Assembly (NCBI GenBank): GCA_015066595.1
Contig: SVNZ01000002.1
Span: 62,001-126,000, forward strand
Length of the DNA stretch: 64,000 nucleotides
Direction: 5' to 3'
Source of the DNA: Oscillospiraceae bacterium
GTDB lineage: Bacteria > Bacillota > Clostridia > Oscillospirales > Acutalibacteraceae
The notes beneath the pieces are model-generated. The model did no database searches, was not told the DNA's origin, and saw only the letters and a list, made by a program, of their open reading frames with translations. The position numbers were made by a program, and so were the translations under genes. Positions 10,489-19,690 of this stretch are shown one piece after another (the first letter of the stretch is position 1; each line of letters begins with the position of its first letter).

Positions 10489-10492
10489 TATT

Positions 10493-11938
10493 ATGAACAA
10501 ACGACTTATTTCTTACATCTTAGGCTGGGTGCTTGTTATTGAAGGCCTTTGTATGCAGCTTTCCACCATAGTCGGTTTGATTTACGGTGAAAAAAGCTTT
10601 CTGTACTTTCTTGTCATCGGACTTTCGCTCATCGTAATCGGTGCACTATTCGTAATAAAAAAGCCAAAAAACCACACTATGCATCTTAAAGACGGTTTTG
10701 CATCCACATCACTTAGCTGGATAGTTTTGTCTTTAGCAGGTGCCCTCCCGCTATATTTCAGCGGTACCATTGAGAACTTCGTTGATGCTTTCTTTGAGAC
10801 TGTATCCGGCTTCACGACTACCGGTGCTACTATCATCACAGATATTGAAGCACTTGACCGTTGTATGTTATTCTGGCGTAGTTTTTCTCACTTCTTAGGT
10901 GGTATGGGTGTTGTAGTGTTCTTGCTTGCACTTATTCCAAAGCTAGGTGGAAACCAAAGCATCAACCTTATGAAAGCCGAGTCCACCGGCCCGAGTGTCG
11001 GTAAAAGTATGCCAAAACTCAGGACTTACGCCGCTTTACTTTATTCAATATATATCGGACTCGCTGCTATTGAGTTTGTTTTACTTCTGTTTGGCGGTAT
11101 GAGTGTTTTTGATGCCCTCACCACTGCTTTCTCTACAGCAGGTACAGGTGGTTTCTCCACCTACAACGCATCTATGGGACATTTCGACAGCTACTATCTG
11201 CAGACAGTTGTTGCTGTGTTTATGATGCTGTTCGGCATCAACTTCTATGTTTACATTCTTATCCTCACAGGTAAGATAAAACAACTACTGAAAATGGAAG
11301 AAATGTGGATATACCTTTCTATGATTGTTCTCTCGACCGTAGCCATCGCAGTAAACCTGCTCAGTTACTACGACACTTTCAGAGAATCAATACATCAGAG
11401 TTTCTTCTACGTAACATCTATTCAGTCAAGTACAGGTTTTGCTATCACAGACACTAACCCTTGGCCTGAGTTTTCAAAAATTCTAATAATAATCCTCACT
11501 TGTGTCGGTGCTTGCGCCGGCTCTACCGGTGGTGGTTTCAAAGTAGCACGTGTAATCATCTTGTTCAAGGAAATCAAAAAAGAATTTATGCTCTTTGTTC
11601 ATCCTCGTAACATCTATACAGTCAAAACAGATGGCAAAAAGGTTTCGCATGAAGTCACACGAAACGTCAGCGTATATCTGACACTTTATATTCTAATCAT
11701 ATTAGTTACTACTGCTTTGATTTCTTTCAACGGTTTTGATTTCACAACTAACTTCACCAGCGTTTTAGCTACCTTGAATAATACCGGTCCTGGTTTTTCC
11801 ATGGTCGGTAGCGCAGGCAACTACGCTCAGTTTTCGATATTCTCTAAGCTAGTCTTCTGTTTCAATATGTTAGCAGGACGACTTGAGCTTTACCCGCTAG
11901 TGTTGATTCTTATTCCATCATCCTGGAAGAAAAACTAA
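10493..11938 (+). CDS. trkH: Trk/Ktr potassium transporter membrane subunit TrkH
   Basis: 481 aa membrane protein of the K+ transporter superfamily. Four pore loops with the filter-like glycine are visible: SGFTTTGATI, TAGTGGFSTYNAS, SSTGFAITD and NNTGPGFSMVG. About ten hydrophobic segments surround them. It imports K+ in partnership with the TrkA encoded immediately upstream. AGGTGA precedes the ATG, 4 nt after trkA. The operon ends at a strong hairpin. Confidence 0.95.
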   Translation: MNKRLISYILGWVLVIEGLCMQLSTIVGLIYGEKSFLYFLVIGLSLIVIGALFVIKKPKNHTMHLKDGFASTSLSWIVLSLAGALPLYFSGTIENFVDAFFETVSGFTTTGATIITDIEALDRCMLFWRSFSHFLGGMGVVVFLLALIPKLGGNQSINLMKAESTGPSVGKSMPKLRTYAALLYSIYIGLAAIEFVLLLFGGMSVFDALTTAFSTAGTGGFSTYNASMGHFDSYYLQTVVAVFMMLFGINFYVYILILTGKIKQLLKMEEMWIYLSMIVLSTVAIAVNLLSYYDTFRESIHQSFFYVTSIQSSTGFAITDTNPWPEFSKILIIILTCVGACAGSTGGGFKVARVIILFKEIKKEFMLFVHPRNIYTVKTDGKKVSHEVTRNVSVYLTLYILIILVTTALISFNGFDFTTNFTSVLATLNNTGPGFSMVGSAGNYAQFSIFSKLVFCFNMLAGRLELYPLVLILIPSSWKKN

Positions 11939-11948
11939 TAAGACATAA

Positions 11949-11980
11949 AAAAAGACCTGATTTTCATCAGGTCTTTTTGT
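11949..11980. terminator. Bidirectional terminator between trkH and the penicillin-binding protein gene
   Basis: AAAAAGACCTGAT (11949-11961) pairs perfectly with ATCAGGTCTTTTT (11966-11978) around TTTC. A and T runs on both sides let it serve both convergent genes. Confidence 0.92.
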
Positions 11981-11989
11981 TTTATATAT

Positions 11990-13381
11990 TTATTGTGCTT
12001 CGTTTACAAGAGCTGTGATGGCCGCCTGAGCAACAGGAGTAGCAGCAGAGATACCGTAACCACCTTCTTCTACAACAGCAGCAAAAGCGTATGGATGGTC
12101 TTCGTCTTCTGTAAATCCAATAAACCACGCTGTAGGCTCTTTGTCTTCTCCGACTTCAGCTGTACCTGTCTTTGCACAGAAATCTATTTCGCCCATAGTG
12201 AGTCCTCTGACATTGTAGTAGTAATCAGCTGTTGAGCGCATCAAATCCTGTACCTTTTTTGCAATATCCGGGCTTAGCATCTCATCACTTTCTTTAGCAG
12301 ATGTTATGCCGAGTTTCTGGAACAGCGGAGTATCAGAACTGAGAAGATAAGGTTCAACAGGTGTACCACCATTTGCGATAGCACCGCACATCAGTGCCAT
12401 ATGCATAGGATTAGCAAGATCCTCAAACTGACCTATACCTGACCACGCAAGCTGGTTATCACCGAGTGCATTTTCAAGACTATATACGCTTTTTGAAAGT
12501 GTCACACCACTTACTTCAAATGTCTTGTTAAAGCCCATATCAGTAGCGGTTTGAGTCATTTTTTCTTCGCCAACCTGCACAGCAATCTGTGCAAATGCGA
12601 CGTTACATGACTGTGCAAAAGCAGTATTGAAATCTATCACGCCGTGAGCATTTTCACAGGTGATTTTTCGTCCTTCAATATCATATGCACCGCTACACTC
12701 AAAAGTCTGGTCATATATATCAGAAACGTTGTCAATAGCTGCAGCAGCGGTCACTATTTTGAAAATAGAACCAGGTGTGTAGCTTGATGACATAACATTG
12801 TCAAGATAAACACCGTCGTATTCTTTTTCGTTTTCATCAGTAATCTCCGGTGGGTTCTGAGGATCATAGGTAGGAGTACTGATATCACACAGCACCTCAC
12901 CTGTTTTGTAGTTATATACTACACACGCTCCGTCTTTACCTCCCATAGCTTCATACGCCGCTTTGCACGCAGATGCGCTGACCGTGAGCTCTACTGAGTT
13001 GTTAGTTCTCAGCGACTTTGGAAGTCCAAGTCCCAGTATAAACGAATATCCTGTGAGATCACCACGATACATACTTTGAACAGCAGTCGAAATATTGAGC
13101 GAATTATCACCTACAACGTGAAGCAACGCTTTACGAGTAGATAAATCCTCGTGGTAAATACGCTCTTCATTTTCATTTGTATATGCAAGCACAGTATCGT
13201 TTCTGTCAACGATATCACCCGCTTGAGCAAGCCCGTTACTTTGAGCTACGTGTCCGTTGTACGGTTGCGCAACCCAAGCTTCATTTTGAGTCACGAGCCT
13301 GAACGCAAGAAGACATATACCCGCAAAAAACGCAAGTGTAACAATGAACACGAGAATACTTCTCGTCATAATTCTCTTCAT
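11990..13381 (-). CDS. pbpA: Class B penicillin-binding protein (peptidoglycan transpeptidase, PbpA-like)
   Basis: 463 aa with one N-terminal membrane anchor (residues about 8-30) and an extracellular transpeptidase domain. The active-site motifs are intact: SIFK at 205-208 (nucleophile Ser205), SCN at 258-260 and KTG at 404-406. It is shorter than typical FtsI/PBP2 because the N-terminal dimerisation part is reduced, as in the PbpA-type proteins found next to FtsW/RodA genes. It cross-links glycan strands, presumably those made by the SEDS protein encoded 29 nt upstream in the same operon. Confidence 0.93.
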   Translation of the reverse strand: MKRIMTRSILVFIVTLAFFAGICLLAFRLVTQNEAWVAQPYNGHVAQSNGLAQAGDIVDRNDTVLAYTNENEERIYHEDLSTRKALLHVVGDNSLNISTAVQSMYRGDLTGYSFILGLGLPKSLRTNNSVELTVSASACKAAYEAMGGKDGACVVYNYKTGEVLCDISTPTYDPQNPPEITDENEKEYDGVYLDNVMSSSYTPGSIFKIVTAAAAIDNVSDIYDQTFECSGAYDIEGRKITCENAHGVIDFNTAFAQSCNVAFAQIAVQVGEEKMTQTATDMGFNKTFEVSGVTLSKSVYSLENALGDNQLAWSGIGQFEDLANPMHMALMCGAIANGGTPVEPYLLSSDTPLFQKLGITSAKESDEMLSPDIAKKVQDLMRSTADYYYNVRGLTMGEIDFCAKTGTAEVGEDKEPTAWFIGFTEDEDHPYAFAAVVEEGGYGISAATPVAQAAITALVNEAQ

Positions 13382-13410
13382 ACGTCGCTCTCCAATCTAA
13401 AAATTTTAAG

Positions 13411-15099
13411 TTATTCTTCTCTTTTTTTGAGTCTTTTTGCAGCGTAAGTGCGCTCGTCGGCAGCCTTAATAAACGCAAGGAGCCCCCAACACGCAATTAT
13501 AGATGAACCACCGGCACTGATAAATGGCAGTGTAACACCAGTGAGTGGGAGTATATCTGTCGCACCAAAAATGTTGAGTGCTGATTGAATAACCATAAGT
13601 CCTGATGCACAGCACGCTGATATTGAGTAAAAAGTGCTACGACTTCTTGTTGTGATAGCTCGTGCATAAAATGAAAGTGCAACAATAGCCACAGCGATAG
13701 AAAACGCAACGATAACGCCCATTTCCTCTGAGACAAGACCGAACACAAGATCGCTCTCTGATGCACCTATATATTTTAAATATCCGTTACCGACACCGAC
13801 ACCACACAAACCACCTGATGCTGTATATGTTAGCACTCTTGCTTGCTGATAAGCTGTATCCTGAGCGTGCTCCCATACATGACCCCACGCAGCAAATCGG
13901 TCAGCAACATACGGTTTGAACTTGAGCACGATAGTACCCGCAAAAACAACTGAAACAAGTGCTAACAACACTGTCTTGAAGTCGCCTGAACGCATAAATG
14001 CTATGAGCAGGAATGTTGCAAAGAATATCAGCGCTGTACCAAAGTCGCCCATAAGTGCAAGTGCTCCAACACAGATTGCCGAGAATACGATGAACTCAAA
14101 GAAGTTTCGCTTTGTCTGCAATTTATCAAGTGCTGCAGCACCAACGAAAATATATGCAACCTTCACAAACTCTGACGGTTGAATAGAAATCGAACCAATT
14201 CTTATCCAGTTTGCTGCACCGTACTGCACAGTACCAAACACAAGGTTAATAAGTAGCAGTCCCAGCGCACCAATCATAATCGCCATTCGCCATGAGTTGA
14301 CTCTGTCGGGGTTTTCAATAAACTTAACTAAAAAACAAAAAAGCACGATACCGATAGCCGCTGCTATAAGCTGAACATACGCAGATCGTATTTCCTGTCT
14401 GACCAGAAGCATCACACCGATTCCTGTAAAAAACGACGCTAACGCTTCCAACTCAAAATTTATTCTTTTAAGTATAACTGTAGATACAAAGAAAAATCCC
14501 CACAAAATCAGCTCTAAGCATATGAATACAGGAACAGGAGTATAGTCTTGAACCTCGTTTGTAAAACAAGCCTCAACCGTCATAAAAAGATGGAAAAAGG
14601 TGATGAGCAACATCAACTTGTATGGCTGAAGACTCCCTTTGTTAGATGCTTTTGAGAAAAACCACGATGGTCTGAGTCTGTCTTGAAACTCGTCGCCTCG
14701 TTTTAGCACAAAGGTAGTAGAACCTACAGTGATCTCATCATCAACAAGCACCTGAGTCCTGTCTCTGGTTTTCTTGCCATTGACATAAGTTCCGCCTTTT
14801 GAGCCGATATCTGATACAAGCCAGCCTTCTGATCGTCTGAGCAGTACACAGTGCTCACGTGATACCGCAGGGTCATTTACACAGATATCGCTTCCTCTGC
14901 TTCTGCCGATAGAATTTTCCCAAAACAGCACAGGTATCTGCTGATCTGTGTCCTTGAGTTCTAAAGTGACAAGAGGTTTCTCTGGTCTTCTGTGTCTACG
15001 CATAGACGCAAAGCACTGATATATAATAACTACCGCATACACTGGCAGCAAAAACCTGAGTGCTACTACTGCTATATCAAGAAAAACCTGAAATCCCAT
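13411..15099 (-). CDS. FHA-domain-fused FtsW/RodA (SEDS) peptidoglycan glycosyltransferase
   Basis: 562 aa. After one N-terminal membrane segment comes a cytoplasmic FHA domain with the phosphothreonine-binding pattern IGRSRGSDI, SREHC and GGTYVNGKK (roughly residues 60-130). The FtsW/RodA polytopic domain follows to the C-terminus, with FGTALIFF and TLPFISAGGSS typical of the family. The longer frame begins at 15114, but GGAGGTGA lies inside its first codons and is spaced 5 nt from the ATG at 15099, so MGFQVF is the start. FHA fusion suggests control by Ser/Thr kinase phosphorylation. It is co-transcribed with the downstream PBP, forming a polymerase/cross-linker pair. Confidence 0.93.
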   Translation of the reverse strand: MGFQVFLDIAVVALRFLLPVYAVVIIYQCFASMRRHRRPEKPLVTLELKDTDQQIPVLFWENSIGRSRGSDICVNDPAVSREHCVLLRRSEGWLVSDIGSKGGTYVNGKKTRDRTQVLVDDEITVGSTTFVLKRGDEFQDRLRPSWFFSKASNKGSLQPYKLMLLITFFHLFMTVEACFTNEVQDYTPVPVFICLELILWGFFFVSTVILKRINFELEALASFFTGIGVMLLVRQEIRSAYVQLIAAAIGIVLFCFLVKFIENPDRVNSWRMAIMIGALGLLLINLVFGTVQYGAANWIRIGSISIQPSEFVKVAYIFVGAAALDKLQTKRNFFEFIVFSAICVGALALMGDFGTALIFFATFLLIAFMRSGDFKTVLLALVSVVFAGTIVLKFKPYVADRFAAWGHVWEHAQDTAYQQARVLTYTASGGLCGVGVGNGYLKYIGASESDLVFGLVSEEMGVIVAFSIAVAIVALSFYARAITTRSRSTFYSISACCASGLMVIQSALNIFGATDILPLTGVTLPFISAGGSSIIACWGLLAFIKAADERTYAAKRLKKREE

Positions 15100-15152
15100 A
15101 GATGTCACCTCCATTTGTTTTTTGGTTATTTAGCATATAACTATACATTATA

Positions 15153-15181
15153 ATTTTACTTCATATATATGTAAAAGTCAA
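15153..15181 (-). promoter_or_regulatory. Promoter of the SEDS-PBP operon
   Basis: Minus-strand TTGACT (15176-15181), 17-nt spacer, TAAAAT (15153-15158), about 55 nt before the chosen ATG. Confidence 0.7.
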
Positions 15182-15242
15182 ATTTGCACCACATAATACA
15201 CTGATACTTAGTCCGTGCCTATTGCGAACATTCTATGTGTTA

Positions 15243-15271
15243 TTGACTAATCAGCAGTTTTTTAGTATTAT
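15243..15271 (+). promoter_or_regulatory. Promoter of the sulfatase-fold membrane protein
   Basis: TTGACT (15243-15248), 17-nt spacer, TATTAT (15266-15271), about 30 nt before the ATG at 15302. Confidence 0.7.
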
Positions 15272-15301
15272 ATTATAAGTTTATTATAAAAGGAAACTGA
15301 A

Positions 15302-17380
15302 ATGGATAACAATTACAACAAGTTTTCGCACAGACTTCTGCTGTCACTATCGGTCAGCGTATTCTTTGTATATACGCTGTGTCTGTACGGACCGTTAAAG
15401 CTTTTTATCGAAAACAAAGACGTGCTGTGGTTTAGCTTTGATGCTACTCTCATAGTAACGATCATCATATCAGTAATTGCGCTTCTTATGACTACCTTCC
15501 TGTCAGCTTTACCCAAAGGTATGATTCATTATGGAGTATGCTGTCTTATCTTTGCTCTTGCATTGGGGCTCTTTATTCAGGGGAACTTTTTGAATATTGA
15601 CTACGGTTCCGGTGTACTCGATGGTAGTGAAATCGCATGGAAAGACTACACCACCTACGGTGCTATTGACTCCGCAGTATGGGCAGCGTGTCTTGCTATG
15701 CCTTTTGCATTTTTTATGGTTTTTCGCACACAGTGGAGAAAAATTCTAATGTTCTCTTCCATAGGTTTGCTTATTGTAGAGGTAGTTATACTGTCATCAC
15801 TCGTTGTACAAAACAGTTCTAACCTCGACAAAGTCACTTATGAAGTAACTAGAGACGGAATTTATGAACTGAGTGATGATGACAACACCGTTGTTTTCGT
15901 GCTTGACTCATTTGATGAAAAGTACTTTGATAAAATCAAAAAAGACTTCCCTGACTATGAAGAAAGGTTAATCGGCTTTACTGAATATGACAACGCTTTG
16001 GCTACAGGCTCAGGTACATCAGTAGCTTTACCGTCTTTACTTACAGGTGATGTCTTCAAAAAAGAAACTAAATACGACAACTATATTGAGGATATATGGG
16101 ACAATGGTACTGTGTACTCACTGCTCAAGAAAAATGATGTAGATACTCGTATTTTTGCCCAGACTGCGTATTTTGGTGCAGAAGCCAAAGACGATATCGA
16201 AAACATCGTAGACTATATGGACGGTGCGAGTGCATACGCTACCATGACAGGTACCATCTACAAGTACACTGCATACACTTATGCACCACACTATCTCAAA
16301 AAGTATTTTTGGCTTGACCTTGATACCATATCAACCTACAAGTCTAAAAACGCATACTCCCTAAACGATGCACAGTTCTACTCTGACTATGTCAGAAACG
16401 AGGGCTTCAACTACACAGATAAATACGATAGTGCAGTTCGTATCTATAATCTTGACGGTGCCCGCCCACCATATAATCTTACAAAAAGCACTATCAAAAG
16501 CATCAACGGTACCTCTTTGAGTGACCAGATTTACGGTTGTTTTAACTGCCTTTTTGCTATGATAGATGACCTTAAAGAAAACGGCGTTTACGATGATGCT
16601 ACTATCATCATCACAGCTAATGTCGGCAACAAGGGGCTTACTCAGCACCCTGTGCTTTTAGTCAAAGAAAAAGGCAGTACAAACGAGTACTCTGTCAGTC
16701 ACGCTCCCGTGTCTTTGTTTGACTTTGCACCGACACTTGCGTCTTCTGTTACAGATAATTATGAAAAATACGGTAGTGGAAGAACTTTCTTTGATTTTGA
16801 AGATGACGCTACACGTACTCGTTATTTCTACTTGAACACCGGTGAAAACTCAGACACCAGAATCGAACAGTATTCTACTCGATCTGATGCCGATGATGTA
16901 GAAAACCTGAGATTGCTCGATAACTTCTACTCTACTACCACTGTCAGCAAGTACCGTTTAGGCACATCGTTGACGTTTGCTATGGACGCTACCGCAAATA
17001 TGTACTGCACCGATGGCTTTTGCGCTACAACCGGATGGCGTACTCCTATGGCAGGTCCACATGCACAAATGATTGTTCCTATTGCGTCTATCCCAAGTGA
17101 TGCAGAAGATATCCACGTGTTCTTCGGAATCCACAGCGTCAGCAAAGCATCCAACTGTGTTATCTACGCAAACGGACGCCAGGTGTTCTCCGCAAAAATT
17201 AACAAATCGTTTGTTAAAGACGGACTCAACTTCACAGTCCCAAGTTCGCTTATCAGTGAAAACAATACTCTGACACTCGACTTCATCTTCACTGACATCA
17301 GCGACAGCGAAAACGAACTCGAACAAAACAAACGCACAAAAACCGTATCTCTTGAAACCTTCAAGATGTACACACAGTAA
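15302..17380 (+). CDS. Membrane protein with a sulfatase/alkaline-phosphatase fold, probably inactive
   Basis: 692 aa. Four to five N-terminal membrane segments (about 12-170) precede an extracellular domain of the sulfatase/LTA-synthase type. Family landmarks are VVFVLDSFD (198-205), a nucleophile-region sequence TGSGTSVALPSLLTG (235-249), DDATIIITA (431-439) and DFAPTL (474-479). The metal-binding Asp-His expected after IIITA is Asn440-Val441. The usual His-x-x-G-x-H segment reads YNLDGARPPY (382-391), so both His are gone. A C-terminal beta domain follows. The gene has its own promoter and terminator. By family it would act on lipid-linked or wall polymers outside the cell, but catalysis looks lost. 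Confidence 0.7.
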   Translation: MDNNYNKFSHRLLLSLSVSVFFVYTLCLYGPLKLFIENKDVLWFSFDATLIVTIIISVIALLMTTFLSALPKGMIHYGVCCLIFALALGLFIQGNFLNIDYGSGVLDGSEIAWKDYTTYGAIDSAVWAACLAMPFAFFMVFRTQWRKILMFSSIGLLIVEVVILSSLVVQNSSNLDKVTYEVTRDGIYELSDDDNTVVFVLDSFDEKYFDKIKKDFPDYEERLIGFTEYDNALATGSGTSVALPSLLTGDVFKKETKYDNYIEDIWDNGTVYSLLKKNDVDTRIFAQTAYFGAEAKDDIENIVDYMDGASAYATMTGTIYKYTAYTYAPHYLKKYFWLDLDTISTYKSKNAYSLNDAQFYSDYVRNEGFNYTDKYDSAVRIYNLDGARPPYNLTKSTIKSINGTSLSDQIYGCFNCLFAMIDDLKENGVYDDATIIITANVGNKGLTQHPVLLVKEKGSTNEYSVSHAPVSLFDFAPTLASSVTDNYEKYGSGRTFFDFEDDATRTRYFYLNTGENSDTRIEQYSTRSDADDVENLRLLDNFYSTTTVSKYRLGTSLTFAMDATANMYCTDGFCATTGWRTPMAGPHAQMIVPIASIPSDAEDIHVFFGIHSVSKASNCVIYANGRQVFSAKINKSFVKDGLNFTVPSSLISENNTLTLDFIFTDISDSENELEQNKRTKTVSLETFKMYTQ

Positions 17381-17389
17381 AACAAATAA

Positions 17390-17419
17390 GGCGCTGAGGC
17401 ATATGCTTCAGCGCTTTTT
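17390..17419 (+). terminator. Terminator of the sulfatase-fold gene
   Basis: GCGCTGAGGC (17391-17400) pairs with GCTTCAGCGC (17405-17414) with one G-T pair, followed by five T residues. Confidence 0.9.
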
Positions 17420-17424
17420 GCATC

Positions 17425-17456
17425 AAAAAAGCCCTCGAATCAATTTCAAGGGCTTT
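17425..17456 (-). terminator. Terminator of the polysaccharide operon
   Basis: AAAGCCCT and AGGGCTTT form the stem, with a T run on the minus strand. The stem begins within the stop codon of the last operon gene. Confidence 0.8.
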
Positions 17457-18552
17457 ATTTTTTTGTATTTTTTAGAAATCCAATTTCTCTCTCAATGTAT
17501 TTTCGACGCTTTGTAACTCTATCAAAAATACGATAGATACTATAAAAAGGTATAGCCCACTTATGCTTATAGAAAAACGGTGCATGACCCTTATACCACT
17601 CAAGTGGTGGAAACAACCTTTTGCAGATATATCTTAATTTGCTTTCGTTTTCAAGTTGATACCCTATGTGATTTTCCAATGTACCATAAGCACCGGACGA
17701 AAGCACGTATAAAAACATTTCGCGTTCAGTTTCAGTCAAGTTTATTTTTTCGCCACAAAACAACTTATCTGCCAAAGTTGAAAATTCTTTCTCAAATTCT
17801 TCTATGTTAAGCAACTCGAGTTCTTTATTAACATACTCTTTGTCATAACTGACGTTTTTGTTATACAGGTAGCAATCTATAAAGCTCCTGAGTCCCGTAC
17901 CACCATCAACAAAGTGCTTATAGCTGTGAGCTATCATATATACATAAAAATCTTCGTCGGTAAACCTCTTCTCACATTTATCAACAGAAACTAATTTCTT
18001 TGTAATATTGCGGTAATATGAAGCAAGTTTTCCTTTATTGACATTGAACAAGTTTTTGTGAAGTTCAAAGAAACAATACGGTTTTTTTTCATACTCATCA
18101 ACGTGAACATCTTTCGATGCGTGCTCAATGCTATAACCGTTTTTGCGCATATATTCTTTGATTAAATTATATCCATTAGCATCATACAAAATGTCATTGT
18201 CGCACATTTCTCTAAGATGTGGGTCCGGATATAAATTCTGAAGCACAAGACCTTTTAATAACACGTACCATATATCATTTTCTTTAAAAAAGGATAATAG
18301 TTGCTCACGCTCTAAATCCATAAATGTTTTTTTAATTACGGATAAATTAAAAGCATCGCTCCACTGAGTATAATTTTTAGCGTCTTTATCAATAACTGTA
18401 GACACTAATGCTGATACCCTGTGTTTACAACTCAAGCTAAAAAGCACATCCAGATCATTCTCACTAAACGATGCATCGCCACCGTTGAGAACAGCCGAAA
18501 TCATGCCACACAACTCATATCCAATTTCAGCAGTACGATCTTTTTCCAACAT
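17455..18552 (-). CDS. NTP_transf_5-type nucleotidyltransferase-fold protein
   Basis: 365 aa. The central stretch WYVLLKGLVLQNLYPDPHLREMCDNDIL (two conserved blocks around residues 95-120) matches the uncharacterised nucleotidyltransferase family PF14907, whose members read LLKG...YPDP..R...DiDLLV. The Asp pair of the polymerase-beta-type site is represented by Asp-Asn-Asp, and the first Asp of a typical D-x-D is preserved. Members commonly lie at the ends of capsule and exopolysaccharide clusters, as here, but no reaction is established. It overlaps the VanZ-like gene by 1 nt (TAATG) and is the last gene of the operon. Confidence 0.75.
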   Translation of the reverse strand: MLEKDRTAEIGYELCGMISAVLNGGDASFSENDLDVLFSLSCKHRVSALVSTVIDKDAKNYTQWSDAFNLSVIKKTFMDLEREQLLSFFKENDIWYVLLKGLVLQNLYPDPHLREMCDNDILYDANGYNLIKEYMRKNGYSIEHASKDVHVDEYEKKPYCFFELHKNLFNVNKGKLASYYRNITKKLVSVDKCEKRFTDEDFYVYMIAHSYKHFVDGGTGLRSFIDCYLYNKNVSYDKEYVNKELELLNIEEFEKEFSTLADKLFCGEKINLTETEREMFLYVLSSGAYGTLENHIGYQLENESKLRYICKRLFPPLEWYKGHAPFFYKHKWAIPFYSIYRIFDRVTKRRKYIEREIGFLKNTKK

Positions 18553-19088
18553 TACTTCTTCCTTTTTTGTAGTCTATTATTAATCAACTGAGCAAACAAA
18601 TACGACAGCGTTCCCAAAAGCGCACCCAAAACATTCAGCAGTACATCATCCACTTCACTATAGCCCCGCTCAAAAACATACTGCAATATCTCAACAACCA
18701 TCGATAATGCCACTGATACACTCATCACAAACATCACCGGTCGCTTGATTTTACTCTTCACACAAAAAGGTAAACTCAGTCCAAACGGTAAGAACAATAC
18801 TATATTTAAAACCATTTGATTATAAACATCAGGGTATGTCTTTGCTAATGAAAAAACAGAAAAAGGGCTCAGCACTATCTGTGACTGTTGTACCTCTCGA
18901 GAAAAAAGAGTAATAAAAAACACAGCCACAATCGTAACCAACATAATGACACTATTGAGTATTAGCCAAACCTTTTTCTTATCAAAAAAACTACCAGCCA
19001 CACCCCATACAATAATGCAAAAAGCAATGATTAAGAAATATATATATGAAGGTATTTCATACAATAAAGATAGTTGATTATGTAACAA
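18552..19088 (-). CDS. VanZ-like membrane protein
   Basis: 178 aa with four to five hydrophobic segments. The VanZ-family signature is visible: NIVLFLPFG near the middle, then VVEILQYVFERGYSEVDDVLLN followed by GALLGTL (two conserved blocks). VanZ homologues affect lipid-exposed glycopeptide resistance or surface glycan traits, but the biochemical role is unknown. It sits between the RmlC-like epimerase gene (18 nt upstream) and the nucleotidyltransferase-fold gene (1-nt overlap), so it belongs to the polysaccharide operon. Confidence 0.85.
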   Translation of the reverse strand: MLHNQLSLLYEIPSYIYFLIIAFCIIVWGVAGSFFDKKKVWLILNSVIMLVTIVAVFFITLFSREVQQSQIVLSPFSVFSLAKTYPDVYNQMVLNIVLFLPFGLSLPFCVKSKIKRPVMFVMSVSVALSMVVEILQYVFERGYSEVDDVLLNVLGALLGTLSYLFAQLINNRLQKRKK

Positions 19089-19106
19089 TTCTCTTCATTC
19101 CTTAAT

Positions 19107-19676
19107 CTATTTCATCATAGAAGTATATTCTTCAAAAGACATTAGCGATTTATCCTTTTCGCTGATAATCAGGTTTTCTGCTCCGCCAATCAAATCAAAA
19201 GGCCATTCAATCGCAATATCAGGATCATCATACATAATACCCGAATCTCCCTCACCATAGAAAACCTCAGCACATTTATAGCTGACTACTGAGTCCTCAA
19301 TAACCAAGTATCCGTGACCAAAATACGGTGGCACTAATAAACAATTTGTATTTTCACCAGTTAAATGGAAACCTCTATACTGACCAAAAGTAGGTGAATC
19401 AGGTCTCAAATCTACAATAACATCATAAACATGACCGCTGACACAACGTACTAACTTTGCCTGTTGCTTTACAAGCTGAAAGTGTGTTGCTCTGATAACA
19501 CCACGCTTTGAAATAGTGTAGAAAACCTCTTTCAAATCGTGCTCGATGCCATTCGCCTTAAACATATCGACGTTGTAATCCTTTATAAGACCACCACGCT
19601 CATCTGTCGCAAAAAAAGGCTTAATCAGATACGCACCTTTTAAATCAAGTTCCTGGAAATCAAATTTTTGTATCAT
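19107..19676 (-). CDS. rfbC: RmlC-like sugar-nucleotide 3,5-epimerase (cupin)
   Basis: 189 aa single-domain cupin of the dTDP-4-dehydrorhamnose 3,5-epimerase family. DERGGLIKDYN starts the barrel. RGVIRATHFQ holds the catalytic-base His (His65), and VSYKCAEVFYGEGDSG carries the conserved Tyr residues. Family enzymes epimerise C3 and/or C5 of 4-keto-6-deoxy sugar nucleotides. No dTDP-glucose synthesis genes are present, and the adjacent genes build CDP-4-keto-6-deoxyglucose, so the substrate is inferred to be the CDP sugar. The ATG is 14 nt after the preceding reductase/epimerase gene. Confidence 0.85.
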   Translation of the reverse strand: MIQKFDFQELDLKGAYLIKPFFATDERGGLIKDYNVDMFKANGIEHDLKEVFYTISKRGVIRATHFQLVKQQAKLVRCVSGHVYDVIVDLRPDSPTFGQYRGFHLTGENTNCLLVPPYFGHGYLVIEDSVVSYKCAEVFYGEGDSGIMYDDPDIAIEWPFDLIGGAENLIISEKDKSLMSFEEYTSMMK

Positions 19677-19690
19677 AGTTTTCTCCTACA

